NCBI GenBank assembly: GCA_963781665.1
Contig: CAWAGA010000002.1
Span: 4,650,001-4,714,000 of the forward strand
Direction: 5' to 3'
DNA: 64,000 bases
From: JAJYIW01 sp963781665
GTDB taxonomy: Bacteria; Chloroflexota; Anaerolineae; Anaerolineales; Anaerolineaceae
In this document: positions 9,264 to 18,802 of the stretch, piece by piece
Layout of the letters: each line of letters opens with the position of its first letter
Position numbering within the stretch: the first letter of the stretch is position 1
The notes under the pieces: generated by a model
The model's database searches: none
Seen by the model: the letters and a program-made list of their open reading frames with translations, nothing else
Told to the model about the DNA's origin: nothing
Position numbers and translations under genes: made by a program

Positions 9264-9461
9264 ATGGTTCCTCTTCCAAAGCGTAAACTCTCAAAAGGAC
9301 GCCGTGATCGAAGGCGATCTCACGATGCATTAGTAGTTACAAACCTCGTTCAATGCTCTAATTGCGGTGAAATGCGTCTACCCCACACGGTATGCCCAAG
9401 CTGTGGTTACTACCAAGGTCGTGAAGTGATTGCAATCGAGAAAGAAGATAAGAAAAAATAA
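9264..9461 (+). CDS. rpmF: 50S ribosomal protein L32
   Basis: Protein of 65 aa with the basic N-terminus VPLPKRKLSKGRRDRRR and two zinc-binding CxxC pairs (QCSNCGEM and VCPSCGYY). This is the zinc-dependent (C+) form of bL32. SD AAAGGAG lies just upstream. It has its own promoter and a downstream convergent terminator. Confidence 0.97.
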   Translation: MVPLPKRKLSKGRRDRRRSHDALVVTNLVQCSNCGEMRLPHTVCPSCGYYQGREVIAIEKEDKKK

Positions 9462-9485
9462 TTCTGAATATTATTTACCCCTGGT

Positions 9486-9520
9486 AAAATTCGAAATTCG
9501 TAACGTGGATTTCGAATTTT
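9486..9520. terminator. bidirectional terminator between rpmF and the convergent membrane-protein gene
   Basis: A perfect 12-bp inverted repeat AAAATTCGAAAT/ATTTCGAATTTT (9486-9497 with 9509-9520) with an 11-nt loop. The A/T-rich arms give a T-run on either strand. Confidence 0.8.
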
Positions 9521-9532
9521 GTTTAAACTGAA

Positions 9533-9742
9533 TTAGAGAGTCCATGCCATCATAAAACCAATGATCGCCAGGATAATACCAATATTGAGGAATAAATTGC
9601 TTTGGGTTAGCCAACCTACCGGGAATATTTGAAGTATGACATTGACCAAAATAAATAATAAGCCGATGATCGGCAGGAGCCCTTTGCGGCGGGCAAAAAA
9701 TTCAGATGCTTTATCCAGCGTTAGTGAAATTTTCTGGAACAT
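9533..9742 (-). CDS. small two-helix membrane protein
   Basis: Protein of 69 aa: a short amphipathic N-terminus ending in FFARRKG, then two hydrophobic helices (about 21-40 and 49-68) separated by a short loop with GW and SN. It starts 3 bp after the hflX stop, so it is the last gene of that operon. I do not recognise a family. Confidence 0.6.
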   Translation of the reverse strand: MFQKISLTLDKASEFFARRKGLLPIIGLLFILVNVILQIFPVGWLTQSNLFLNIGIILAIIGFMMAWTL

Positions 9743-9745
9743 GTC

Positions 9746-11089
9746 TCACCTGGTAGATATCTGATCGTTTGAGGGTTTGATGAACGGTTGAAACCGGGTA
9801 TATAACCTACCCGGTAGATTACCCTGAATTGAAACACCACCCCGCTCATGTTCGATTTTTTCGACCTGTCCTTGATCGTGAAACAGTGAAATCAATTGGC
9901 CTTCCTGATAAGGAATTCTGACCGAAATTGGCATGAAAGTTTCAAACAATTCGGTTTCAATTGCCACCAATAGATCATTCACTCCTTCACCCTTTTTTGC
10001 GGAAATTGCAATTGCATTACTATAATTTTCAAGGATTTGTTTGGCCATTTCCGGATTCTTCATAAGGTCAATTTTGTTCAAGGCCGTTAAAACCGGGATT
10101 TGCTCGGCGCCAATATCAGTCAAAGTTATTTGGACAGCTTTTGCCTGTGCCAGTGCGTCTGGGTGGGTTATATCGACGAGGTGGATCAGTAAGTCGGCTT
10201 CTGTGATCTCTTCCAACGTGGCCCGAAATGCTGCAACTAATTGAGTCGGTAATTTTTGGATGAAGCCAACTGTATCAGTGAATAAGGCCCAATGGTTTCC
10301 GGGTAAATCGACCCGCCTGGTCGTTGGATCGAGGGTAGCAAAGAGCTGGTTGGCAACAAAAACATTGCTTTTGGCCAGCCGGTTCATTAATGTAGATTTT
10401 CCTGCGTTAGTATATCCAACCAATGCTACGATGGGGATATGAGATCGTTTTCGTTTGGCGCGATACCGCATACGGTGAGCGCGAACAGCTTCGAGTTCCT
10501 TCTTTAGATGCGATATATGCCGCCGAATTTCTCGTCGGTCAACTTCAAGTTGGGTTTCACCGGGGCCGCGCAGTCCTACCCCACCCACACTACCTGACCT
10601 TCCTGCGGCTCCACCTGTTTGGCGTGCCAGGTGCGTCCAGGCCCGCGTCAACCGCGGTAATCTGTATTCGTTCTGCGCTAATTCGACTTGTAGGATTCCT
10701 TCACGAGTGTGAGCATGTTGCGCAAATATATCAAGAATGAGCGCTGTGCGATCGATTACCTTAACCGCTTCACCAAATTTTTCTTCCAGCTCTCTTTGAT
10801 GCCTTGGCGAAAGCTCGTTATCGAAAACCACAACTTCCGCAAGTGTTTCTTCGACCAGCGCTTTGATTTCTTCCACTTTACCAGTGCCGATATATGTGAC
10901 TGGGTTGGGCTGCTCAAGGTGTTGGGTGGCCTGTCCTACGATGTCCAGACCAGCCGTATCTGCCAGCAAACCTAATTCATTCAGTGATTCTGATAAACTT
11001 AACAGGTTTTGTTGTGTATCAATTTCAACACCGACAAGAAAAGCTCTCTCTCGAGGTAGTGTTGTAGGTTCAGCTACTTTTTTTGCCAT
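9746..11089 (-). CDS. hflX: GTPase HflX
   Basis: Ribosome-associated GTPase that splits stalled ribosomes under stress (known for the family). The protein is 447 aa. An N-terminal HflX domain (VVFDNELSPRHQRELEEK) and a Gly-rich linker (GAAGRSGSVGGVGLRGPGE) lead into the G domain. G1 is GYTNAGKST (225-233), G3 is DTVGF and G4 is NKID. The gene follows an aminotransferase gene after a 6-bp gap on the same strand. Confidence 0.96.
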   Translation of the reverse strand: MAKKVAEPTTLPRERAFLVGVEIDTQQNLLSLSESLNELGLLADTAGLDIVGQATQHLEQPNPVTYIGTGKVEEIKALVEETLAEVVVFDNELSPRHQRELEEKFGEAVKVIDRTALILDIFAQHAHTREGILQVELAQNEYRLPRLTRAWTHLARQTGGAAGRSGSVGGVGLRGPGETQLEVDRREIRRHISHLKKELEAVRAHRMRYRAKRKRSHIPIVALVGYTNAGKSTLMNRLAKSNVFVANQLFATLDPTTRRVDLPGNHWALFTDTVGFIQKLPTQLVAAFRATLEEITEADLLIHLVDITHPDALAQAKAVQITLTDIGAEQIPVLTALNKIDLMKNPEMAKQILENYSNAIAISAKKGEGVNDLLVAIETELFETFMPISVRIPYQEGQLISLFHDQGQVEKIEHERGGVSIQGNLPGRLYTRFQPFIKPSNDQISTR

Positions 11090-11095
11090 TCACAC

Positions 11096-12286
11096 CTAAT
11101 CCTTCTTACACCATGCAACCACGCGGTTCATAGCTTCTTTCAGGCGCTCGGAATCGGTGCTGATCGAAATCCGGAAATAACCTTCACCATGGTCTCCATA
11201 AACGATGCCTGGGGTAGTGCTTACTCCGGTCTCTTCGAGCATCCTGCTGCAGAAATCCATACTATCACCAATGCCATGTGGTAATTTTGACCAAACGTAA
11301 ATTGCTGCCTTGGGAGGAGATACTTCAATTCCTGCTGCTCTTAATGAATTTACCACCATGTTCCGTCGGGATTGGTAAATTTCATTACGCTCCTCAAGCC
11401 ATTCCTGATCTCCAGTTAATGCTGCCGCTCCGGCTTCCATGATAGGAGTGAAGTGAGATGAATCAAGTTGGCTTTTATAAGTATTGATGTACTGGAGAAC
11501 CTGAGGGTTACCTACGACCATCCCCAGGCGCCACCCAGCCATATTATAGGTCTTAGACAGCGAATTGAATTCTACACAAATATCTTTAGCGCCTTTAACC
11601 TGCATGATACTTGGCGCTTCATATCCATCAAAACAAACATCCACGTATGGCGCATCGTGCGCAATCAGGATTCCATTTTCTCTTCCGAATACCACTGCTT
11701 TTTCGAAAAATTCAAGTGAACCGCTTGCGCCTGTGGGATTGTTTGGATAATTTAGCCACAGTATTTTTGCCTTAGCTAGAACTTCCTGAGGAATTGAATC
11801 TAAATCGGGCAGGAACCCATTTTCATCCAATAATGGCAGATTATAGACTTCGGCCCCGGCGATGATGCTGCTGGCACTATAAACGGGATAACCTGGATCA
11901 GGTACTAACGAGATGTCGCCTGGATTAAGCAAGACCTGACTAAGGTGAAACAACCCTTCTTTGGATCCTAAGAGGCCAAGTACTTCTTTCTGGGGGTCGA
12001 GCTCCACTTGAAAGCGGGTATGATAGTAGCTTGCCACTGCTTGCCGGAAACCTGGCGAGCCGCCATTCGGGGAATATCCATGCACATCTGCTTTTCGGGC
12101 CGTAGCAACCAATTTATCAATAATGAAATCAGGTGGAGGAAAATCCGGTGACCCAATGTCAATCCGAATGATGTCCACATTCTGCTTTTTCAAGGCATTA
12201 ATTTTCTCATTCAATGCTGCGAAGAAATAAGGTTTGAATGAAGCGATCCTCTTTGATGGTGCAATAACCTTTACCATGAAATTCAA
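11096..12286 (-). CDS. PLP-dependent class I/II aminotransferase (LL-diaminopimelate aminotransferase-like)
   Basis: Fold-type I aminotransferase of about 396 aa. The PLP lysine is K245 in NSLSKTYNMAGWRLG. NYPNNPTGA binds the cofactor and substrate carboxylate, HDAPY holds the pyridine-N aspartate, and the C-terminal arginine lies in GYFRISIS. The overall pattern resembles DapL/alanine aminotransferase-type enzymes; substrate not certain. The start is ambiguous. AGAAGGA lies 4 bp from the TTG at 12286 and 13 bp from the ATG at 12277, so the protein may be three residues shorter. Confidence 0.85.
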   Translation of the reverse strand: MNFMVKVIAPSKRIASFKPYFFAALNEKINALKKQNVDIIRIDIGSPDFPPPDFIIDKLVATARKADVHGYSPNGGSPGFRQAVASYYHTRFQVELDPQKEVLGLLGSKEGLFHLSQVLLNPGDISLVPDPGYPVYSASSIIAGAEVYNLPLLDENGFLPDLDSIPQEVLAKAKILWLNYPNNPTGASGSLEFFEKAVVFGRENGILIAHDAPYVDVCFDGYEAPSIMQVKGAKDICVEFNSLSKTYNMAGWRLGMVVGNPQVLQYINTYKSQLDSSHFTPIMEAGAAALTGDQEWLEERNEIYQSRRNMVVNSLRAAGIEVSPPKAAIYVWSKLPHGIGDSMDFCSRMLEETGVSTTPGIVYGDHGEGYFRISISTDSERLKEAMNRVVAWCKKD

Positions 12287-12360
12287 TTAGTCCTTCTTGT
12301 AAGAAAATCCAAGCAGACCTTTCGGTTGCTAATATCTAGAAATTGGCAACCCGATTATAG

Positions 12361-13269
12361 TTACCTGCTTTGCGATACCAGCCAATGCCATAGGGTATCG
12401 CCAACAATCTCAAGACTCCGTGCAGATACTTTATCGAGCGTATCCTGGGTCGTATGCCAATAAGGATAATCAAAATCGATGATATCAACCGCCGGTATAC
12501 CAGCATTTAAAAAAGGTGTGTGATCATCGAGCATGCTGTATTTGTACTGGTCAATGAAATTTTCAGAATAACCCAGACTGGCTGCCTGCGACCAAATCGA
12601 ATCAACCATCCCCTGGTTTGAATTTCTTTCCTTATATATATTCAAATTAGAATCGCCTACCATATCAACGATCACCGCTTCATCTGGATGACTGGTTAAT
12701 TTGTCGACGAATAATTGCGACCCAAGCAGCCAATTCCAACCGGGGATATCGCCATCATCCTCAGCATCAAAAAACACAAGCCATACTTGTGAATCGAGGT
12801 CATTGGGTAACGATCTCGCCAGTTCTAATAATACGCCTACTCCGGAAGCACCATCATCCGCACCGGGGACTGGTGACTGCCTTTGGGTTGGATCTGGATC
12901 CTGGTCGGCCCAGATCCGTGAATCATAATGTGCACCAAGCACAATCCACTTCGATCCATCTCCTCTTTTCCCGATGACATTTATAACCGGATGTCCCATG
13001 ACTGTTGCAGATTGTATTTCAGTGGTCCAGCCATATTTCTGCATTTCAGCTTGCATCCAGGTGACAATTTTGTCATGGGCTGAACTATCTGGAATTCGTG
13101 GACCCAGTAATAGTTGATATTGTACATCGGCATAGGCTTGATTGCCATCAAATTTCAGTATAACAGGTTTTGGATTATTTTTTCCATAAGCGACAAAAAC
13201 ACCAATACCGATGAAAAAAATAATAAGCAATCCGAAAAATAAACATCTTGGATTTTTCAGTGGGGTCAA
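12361..13269 (-). CDS. M28-family zinc peptidase / glutaminyl cyclase-like
   Basis: Exported or membrane-anchored M28 hydrolase, 302 aa, with an N-terminal hydrophobic helix (about 8-28). Zinc-ligand motifs are GAHYDS, PGADDGASG, FDAEDDG and the late DDHTPFLNAGIPAVDIIDFDYPYWHT. This late block and the general layout resemble secreted glutaminyl-peptide cyclotransferases more than aminopeptidases, but either activity is possible. The TTG start overlaps the trmFO stop (TTGA), so the two are probably co-translated. Confidence 0.85.
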   Translation of the reverse strand: MTPLKNPRCLFFGLLIIFFIGIGVFVAYGKNNPKPVILKFDGNQAYADVQYQLLLGPRIPDSSAHDKIVTWMQAEMQKYGWTTEIQSATVMGHPVINVIGKRGDGSKWIVLGAHYDSRIWADQDPDPTQRQSPVPGADDGASGVGVLLELARSLPNDLDSQVWLVFFDAEDDGDIPGWNWLLGSQLFVDKLTSHPDEAVIVDMVGDSNLNIYKERNSNQGMVDSIWSQAASLGYSENFIDQYKYSMLDDHTPFLNAGIPAVDIIDFDYPYWHTTQDTLDKVSARSLEIVGDTLWHWLVSQSR

Positions 13270-14633
13270 TTTAGTCCCACCGCTTGCATAAATGATGACA
13301 AATCCCGTAATGCTCGTTGGCTATACGATATCGCCCTTTCTTTTTTACTCTTAATCACCGTCTCCAATGGGGGCAGAATTCCCATGTTCGCTTTCATTGG
13401 CTGAAAATCTGCCAGATCTGCTTTGGCAATATAATTCGTCAGAGCGCCTATCATTGTAGTCGCTGGAAAAGTCACTGCTTCTTCGCCACCAGCTCTTCTC
13501 GCAGCGTTGATACCGGCAACCAGCCCTGTGGCAATGTTTCCCATATATCCTTCAACACCGACAATCTGCCCGGCAAATAACAATCTCTCACTTTGTCTGA
13601 AGAATAAATTGGGATTTAACACCTTTGGAGAAGCGATAAACGTGTTGCGGTGCATTTGCCCATATCGAACGAAATCAGCCTTCTCCAGTCCGGGGATCAA
13701 CCTGAATACTCTTTTCTGCTCACTATAAGTCAAGTTTGTTTGGAACCCGACAATATTATAAAGATCTCCTGCCAGATTATCCTGGCGCAACTGGACGACG
13801 GCATATGGCCGTGCTCCAGTGTGAGAGTCGTACAATCCTATAGGCCTCATAGGCCCGAATGCCAGCGTTTGAGGACCTCTTCTGGCCATCTCTTCTACTG
13901 GCAGGCAGCCTTCAAAAAATTCATGAATGCCAGCCCGCACTCCTTCGTGTATCTCTCGCTCGAATTCTTTGATCGTGATTTTTTCTGCATGAAGCAAAGC
14001 ATCGATAAATTGGGCATATGTTTCACCATCAAAGGGGCAATTGATGTAATCTCCTCCATCACTAACTTCTCGCCTGTAACGAGACCCGCGAAAGGCTATA
14101 TCCATATTAATCGTTTGCGCCGATACAATCGGTGAAATAGCATCATAGAAGAAAAGGTAATTCTCTCCAGTTAAATCAGAAATCGATTTTGCCAATCCTA
14201 TTGAGGTAAGCGGGCCTGATGCGATCACTACAATTCCCTCGGGAATATCAAGCACCTCTTCACGAACCACTTCAATATTTGGGTGCGAAGTAATCCTTTT
14301 TGTCACCATTTGCGAGAAACCATTTCGGTCTACAGCTAACGCGCTTCCGGCTGGCAAGGAAGTTGCTTCTGCGCATTGCACCAGGAGGGAATTTAATTGG
14401 CGTAATTCTTCTTTTAACAAGCCAGACGGGCGATCTGGCATATTCGATCCCAACGAATTTGAACAAACCAACTCGGCAAAATCTGCGCTCACATGAGCGC
14501 CTGTACTTTTTTTAGGGCGCATTTCATACAGGCGGACATTAATCCCTCTTTCCGCAGCCTGGAAGGCTGCTTCACTTCCTGCCAACCCGGCCCCAACAAT
14601 GGTGATTTCGAGATTCCTTGATGATCCTGTCAT
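13266..14633 (-). CDS. trmFO: methylenetetrahydrofolate-tRNA (uracil-54-C5)-methyltransferase TrmFO
   Basis: Folate- and FAD-dependent enzyme that makes m5U54 in the T-loop of tRNA. The FAD-binding motif TIVGAGLAGSEAAFQAAERG is at the N-terminus, then YEMRP, ELVCSNS, NCPFDGETY and the family signature GYMGNIATG near the C-terminus. I start at MTGSSRNLEIT (14633, 455 aa), which fits the family length. The frame stays open with ATG codons at 14693 and 14714 but gives no family-like sequence there. Confidence 0.93.
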   Translation of the reverse strand: MTGSSRNLEITIVGAGLAGSEAAFQAAERGINVRLYEMRPKKSTGAHVSADFAELVCSNSLGSNMPDRPSGLLKEELRQLNSLLVQCAEATSLPAGSALAVDRNGFSQMVTKRITSHPNIEVVREEVLDIPEGIVVIASGPLTSIGLAKSISDLTGENYLFFYDAISPIVSAQTINMDIAFRGSRYRREVSDGGDYINCPFDGETYAQFIDALLHAEKITIKEFEREIHEGVRAGIHEFFEGCLPVEEMARRGPQTLAFGPMRPIGLYDSHTGARPYAVVQLRQDNLAGDLYNIVGFQTNLTYSEQKRVFRLIPGLEKADFVRYGQMHRNTFIASPKVLNPNLFFRQSERLLFAGQIVGVEGYMGNIATGLVAGINAARRAGGEEAVTFPATTMIGALTNYIAKADLADFQPMKANMGILPPLETVIKSKKERAISYSQRALRDLSSFMQAVGLN

Positions 14634-14698
14634 AACTGGGCTAATTTTACCATTGCAGGAAACCACCGCATTTGAGGCAAATTCATTTGGCATGTAAC

Positions 14699-14727
14699 TT
14701 GCACCAGAATCCATGTCGGGTTATACT
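14699..14727 (+). promoter_or_regulatory. predicted sigma-70 promoter of the rpoN operon
   Basis: TTGCAC (14699-14704), 17-bp spacer, TATACT (14722-14727), start codon at 14755. It lies in the divergent gap with trmFO. Confidence 0.6.
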
Positions 14728-14754
14728 TAAAGTAAGATTAAGGGAAGGACTGCA

Positions 14755-16167
14755 ATGCTTCAAACTCACATTCAATCTCTACGACCGCTAACATCTGCTC
14801 ACCTCGCTCAAACCATGACATTATTGAGTTTGACTTCGGCCGAGTTGCGCCAACAGATTGACGCTGAACTCGCTTCGAACCCGGCGCTGGAATTAATAGA
14901 TGAGCGGCGCTGTCCAACCTGTCACCGGTTATTAACCGGCTCGATTATTTGCCCGGTTTGCAGCAAACCCCAAGAGATTTGCCCCGATGACCCTATCGTT
15001 TTTATCTCAACCCGTGATGATTTTTCCTATGGAGGGGAAATTCAATCCGAGGACCTGCCTGAAGATAACTATTCCTCAGTAGTCGAAGATTTGCCCACTT
15101 ATGTCCTCCGCCAAATTGCCCCCGAATTATCAGTTCAAGATCGACCAATTGCTGCTTATTTACTTACACACTTGGATGATGAAGGCTTCTTAACCATCGA
15201 GTCTATAGATGTCGCAAGATACTTTCACGTTCCAGTCGAAAAAGTGAACCGAATCATTCGAATGATTCAACGGTGCGATCCTATTGGAGTTGGATCTCCA
15301 GACCCGCAAGGTGCTTTAATTGCCCAGATCGAGGTGCTTTCAGAAACCAGGCGTGTCCCCCAGTTGGCTAAACAAGCCATTGAAATGGGGTTAAACCTCC
15401 TCAGCCATCATCAATTCGCCGACCTGGCTCGTCAGCTGCACACCTCGATTAAAGATATTCAAGAAATTTCCAGGTTTATTTCTGAAAATCTCAATCCGTT
15501 CCCAGCGCGATCCCATTGGGGTGATAGCCGCCAATCGACAGAGCCGATTTCCGGGGTTTATCATAACCCCGATATTATCATCAGTTATTTGAATGATTCC
15601 CCAGAAAATCCTTTAGTCGTCGAGATTATACTGCCCCTTTCTGGTACCTTGCGAATTAATCCATTGTTTCGCCAGGCGATCAAACAAGCTGCTGAAGAAA
15701 AGAAAGAAGATTGGAAAAATGATTTAGAAAGGGCTTCATTATTGGTTAAGTGTCTACAACAACGAAACCATACAATGCGCAGATTAATGCAGCGAATAAC
15801 TATCTTGCAGCAAGAGTTTATCCATAAAGGTGAAGTCTACCTGAAACCGGTCACCCGGGCTCAGATTTCCAGAGAATTAGGTGTCCACGAATTGACGATT
15901 TCTAGAGCAGTATCAAGTAAAATAATACAACTTCCAAACAAACGAATCGTTCCTCTTTCACTTTTCTTTGATCGTTCATTAAACGTGAGATCAGTTTTGA
16001 AAAATATTATCACCCAGGAGAACCGACCATTAAGTGATTCGGAATTGGTTCATATCTTATCTCAAAAAGGATACCAGGTCGCCCGTCGAACAGTTGCCAA
16101 GTATCGTGCTATGGAAGGGATCTTGCCGGCTCACTTAAGGCATTCAATCGCAACAACTGCCACATGA
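14755..16167 (+). CDS. rpoN: RNA polymerase sigma-54 factor with N-terminal zinc ribbon
   Basis: Alternative sigma factor that recognises -24/-12 promoters and needs an ATP-driven activator. The protein is 470 aa. Region I is Gln/Leu-rich (1-48: LTSAHLAQTMTLLSLTSAELRQQI). In place of the usual acidic region II there is a Cys4 knuckle (C53, C56, C66, C69). Core-binding and DNA-binding domains follow, and the RpoN box ARRTVAKYRA is at 443-452. SD AGGGAAGGA precedes the ATG. The stop overlaps the kinase start (ATGA), so sigma factor, sensor and activator are made together. Confidence 0.93.
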   Translation: MLQTHIQSLRPLTSAHLAQTMTLLSLTSAELRQQIDAELASNPALELIDERRCPTCHRLLTGSIICPVCSKPQEICPDDPIVFISTRDDFSYGGEIQSEDLPEDNYSSVVEDLPTYVLRQIAPELSVQDRPIAAYLLTHLDDEGFLTIESIDVARYFHVPVEKVNRIIRMIQRCDPIGVGSPDPQGALIAQIEVLSETRRVPQLAKQAIEMGLNLLSHHQFADLARQLHTSIKDIQEISRFISENLNPFPARSHWGDSRQSTEPISGVYHNPDIIISYLNDSPENPLVVEIILPLSGTLRINPLFRQAIKQAAEEKKEDWKNDLERASLLVKCLQQRNHTMRRLMQRITILQQEFIHKGEVYLKPVTRAQISRELGVHELTISRAVSSKIIQLPNKRIVPLSLFFDRSLNVRSVLKNIITQENRPLSDSELVHILSQKGYQVARRTVAKYRAMEGILPAHLRHSIATTAT

Positions 16168-18140
16168 CAAATGCAGCATCACACCGCCCAATACCTTCAC
16201 TAACCTGGCGAGGAAAATCTCCAGGTTTTAATGAATTTAACGCTATTCTGAATATATTTGATTACCCTGTTTTGCTGATTGACCTCGTCAAGAACCAGAT
16301 CATAGGCGCAAACAGCAAGCTTTTTAGCTTGATCGCCTTCACCCAGGTTGAGGTTATCGGTTCTAGTATTTCGCTGCTATTCCCAGAAGTAGCCCGTTTC
16401 GATCTTATATCTGACGAAATATTGGAGATGGTATTGGCGCGTCATAATCGCGAGCCAATGAAAGTCTACGTTCAAAGGACGCCTCTGGACAGCAGTAATC
16501 AATGGATGGTGATCACAATCACCCCCCAGGACGTTTATCAGCAAGCCCAGATAAGAGCGCAATGGGAGCAGAACCTGCTGAAATCCTTTGTGAAACTAGC
16601 AAATCTGGGTTTGCAGCAAGATTTATCCTTAGCATTATCATTGGCTATCGATTGCGGCGAATCCCTTTTCAACGCTTCATTAATCAGTATTTACAGCGGA
16701 AAGATACAATATCCTCAACTGCAAAAAATTGCTACGTCTGAAACCGATCAAAGCGCTCTCTTCCCTGAAAATCTAACTTCAACTGAATTAGTGCGCCTGC
16801 AATCCCCAACCATCTGGAAACCGGGCAGAAAAGTAACGTCTGAACTTCAACGGATTGCCCGGGTGGCCAATCTCCAATATCTCGCGACCCTACCCTTAGG
16901 GCAATCTGGTGCATTAGTCGGTTTATTAGTCATTGGGGATTCCCAAACCGAACCCTTTGATGATTTCTTAGCGTTGATGGAAATATTCGGAGCGAACCTG
17001 ACTGCGATCATCGAACGTCAGATTCTGATGGATAATATCAGCGAAAAAATTCGGAAGAGCAAGAAAGCTTTAGCAATTCAAAGCTGCATATCGGAAAACG
17101 CCCGAGAAGGAATCATAATCCTGAATAATGACTTGACGATAGCCGAGATGAATCCCTCGGCCGAATTCATCTTGGGTTACTCAGGCCACGAGGTGCTTGG
17201 TCAATTGGTAGATAATATCATCATTGGCACAGATACATTGACCTCAGCCCTCAAATCTGCTCTCCGAGGCATTCCGACGAAGAACCTTGGCAATCTCAGG
17301 TTACATCGCCGGGATGGGCATGCTTTCCCGGCCCATTTACAGACCATCCCAGTGATGGTGAACGATAACGCTGGTGACGAATTAAACGGTATCATCATCT
17401 TCATAAGCGACCTGAGTGAAAACGAGCAAATCAGGGTGCAGACCCAACAGCTCGAGCAAAGGGCGGTTTTAGGTGAAGTCACAGCAATTTTCGCCCATGA
17501 GGTCCGAAATCCGATCAATAACATCAGCACAGGGCTCCAACTTTTATCCATCAATCTCGGTGCAGAGAATCCAAACCATGAGCTGATCGGCCGATTAGAA
17601 AACGATTGCAACCGTTTGACCGGTTTGATGGAATCGGTTTTATCTTTTTCACGCCCAATGGAATATAAATCCGATCCGATCGACCTTGCCTTATTCCTGA
17701 AACGAATTTTGGATCGATGGGGTCCGCGCCTGGCACGCGTCAATGTGCAGCCCTTTTTTTCTTCTGCCATCAAATCGCCTGAAATTATAGGTGATACACG
17801 GGCGTTGGAACAGGTCTTTACCAATTTGATTAATAATGCTGTGCATGCCATGAAAGATTCAGGCGGGACCCTGGCCATAAAAATTGCCAGAGGTCAAGCC
17901 AATTTAGATCCGCCTCAATTAGAAATAACCGTCTCGGATACAGGTACCGGGATACCGGATGAGATCCGCGACCAAATATTCAAACCATTCGTTACAACCA
18001 GTCCTGAAGGCACCGGCCTGGGTTTAGCAATAACCCAACGGATCGTTACTGCCCATCATGGTGGAATTTCTGTGAGCAGCTTCCCCGGAGGAACCGTATT
18101 TACGATATCATTGCCTGAACACGTTAATGAGGGATTATGA
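16164..18140 (+). CDS. PAS/GAF sensor histidine kinase (NtrB-like)
   Basis: Soluble sensor kinase of 658 aa with no clear membrane segment. It has an N-terminal PAS domain (about 25-130), a GAF-like domain (about 145-285) and a second PAS (about 305-420, ENAREGIIILNNDLTIAEMNPSAE). The phosphorylated histidine is H445 in IFAHEVRNPINN. The HATPase part has N-box NLINNAVHAM, DTGTGI and GTGLGLAIT. It is coupled to rpoN upstream and to the NtrC-like gene downstream (ATGA at 18137), so the activator is its evident partner. The signal sensed is unknown but should be cytoplasmic. Confidence 0.93.
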   Translation: MTNAASHRPIPSLTWRGKSPGFNEFNAILNIFDYPVLLIDLVKNQIIGANSKLFSLIAFTQVEVIGSSISLLFPEVARFDLISDEILEMVLARHNREPMKVYVQRTPLDSSNQWMVITITPQDVYQQAQIRAQWEQNLLKSFVKLANLGLQQDLSLALSLAIDCGESLFNASLISIYSGKIQYPQLQKIATSETDQSALFPENLTSTELVRLQSPTIWKPGRKVTSELQRIARVANLQYLATLPLGQSGALVGLLVIGDSQTEPFDDFLALMEIFGANLTAIIERQILMDNISEKIRKSKKALAIQSCISENAREGIIILNNDLTIAEMNPSAEFILGYSGHEVLGQLVDNIIIGTDTLTSALKSALRGIPTKNLGNLRLHRRDGHAFPAHLQTIPVMVNDNAGDELNGIIIFISDLSENEQIRVQTQQLEQRAVLGEVTAIFAHEVRNPINNISTGLQLLSINLGAENPNHELIGRLENDCNRLTGLMESVLSFSRPMEYKSDPIDLALFLKRILDRWGPRLARVNVQPFFSSAIKSPEIIGDTRALEQVFTNLINNAVHAMKDSGGTLAIKIARGQANLDPPQLEITVSDTGTGIPDEIRDQIFKPFVTTSPEGTGLGLAITQRIVTAHHGGISVSSFPGGTVFTISLPEHVNEGL

Positions 18141-18802
18141 CCGCAACAATTTTAGTCGTTGATGACGAAGAGAATGCGCGCCTGATTATGTCAAATTTCT
18201 TGACATCAAAGGGTTACGAAGTAATTTCAGCCCCCACCCTTCAAGAGGCTCGCCTCAATCTTCAAAGAGGCACTGCTGACATTGTGCTGCTCGACGTTCA
18301 ATTGCCGGATGGGTATGGGCCTAATTTGCTGCACGAGACCGCACAAATGCCGTACCGCCCGCCTATCATCTTAATCACAGCCTACGGAGATATAGATATG
18401 GCCGTCGATGCAATGAAGAACGGCGCCCATGACTTCATTCAGAAACCCATTCAATTAGTCCAATTGGAAAAATCAATTCAACGTGCAAGCGAAATCGTAG
18501 CTTTGCGTAGAGAACTCGTCCATCTGCGAAAAACGCAACACCAGAATGCAAATTTTATCGTCGGCAAATCGAAACTTATGCAGCAGGTAGTCTCACAGGC
18601 TCAACGCGCTGCCAATTCTTCAGTCTCTGTCCTCATTACCGGAGAAACCGGAACCGGGAAAGAGATTCTGGCAAATTTCATTCACAATTCTGGGCCAAGG
18701 GCAGGCAAACCATTCGTGGCGATTAATTGCGCAGCCATCCAAAATACAATGTTAGAAGCAGAAACTTTTTGGCTACGAAGCAGGAGCATTTACTTCCGCT
18801 GA
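18137..18802 (+). CDS. NtrC-like sigma-54 activator, N-terminal part (frameshifted)
   Basis: Receiver domain (D53 in LLDVQLPDG, K103 in QKP) joined to the start of an AAA+ sigma-54 activation domain with Walker A GETGTGKE (169-176). The frame goes wrong after Q-N-T-M-L-E-A-E. One extra A in the AAA run at 18762-18764 turns the expected L-F-G-Y-E-A-G-A-F-T-S-A into T-F-W-L-R-S, with a stop at 18802. Removing one A joins it perfectly to the next frame, giving a protein of 387 aa ending at 19301. It is the last gene of the rpoN operon. Confidence 0.88.
   Translation: MTATILVVDDEENARLIMSNFLTSKGYEVISAPTLQEARLNLQRGTADIVLLDVQLPDGYGPNLLHETAQMPYRPPIILITAYGDIDMAVDAMKNGAHDFIQKPIQLVQLEKSIQRASEIVALRRELVHLRKTQHQNANFIVGKSKLMQQVVSQAQRAANSSVSVLITGETGTGKEILANFIHNSGPRAGKPFVAINCAAIQNTMLEAETFWLRSRSIYFR

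Noticed and set aside
10423..11099. Several plus-strand frames inside hflX
   Set aside because: All antisense to conserved HflX G-domain or N-domain sequence.
13650..14135. Open frame of 161 aa antisense to trmFO
   Set aside because: Covered by the conserved TrmFO coding sequence, with no ribosome site.
17201..17878. Long antisense open frame (225 aa) inside the histidine kinase gene
   Set aside because: It lies wholly inside a kinase with intact motifs and has no family character; a shadow frame.
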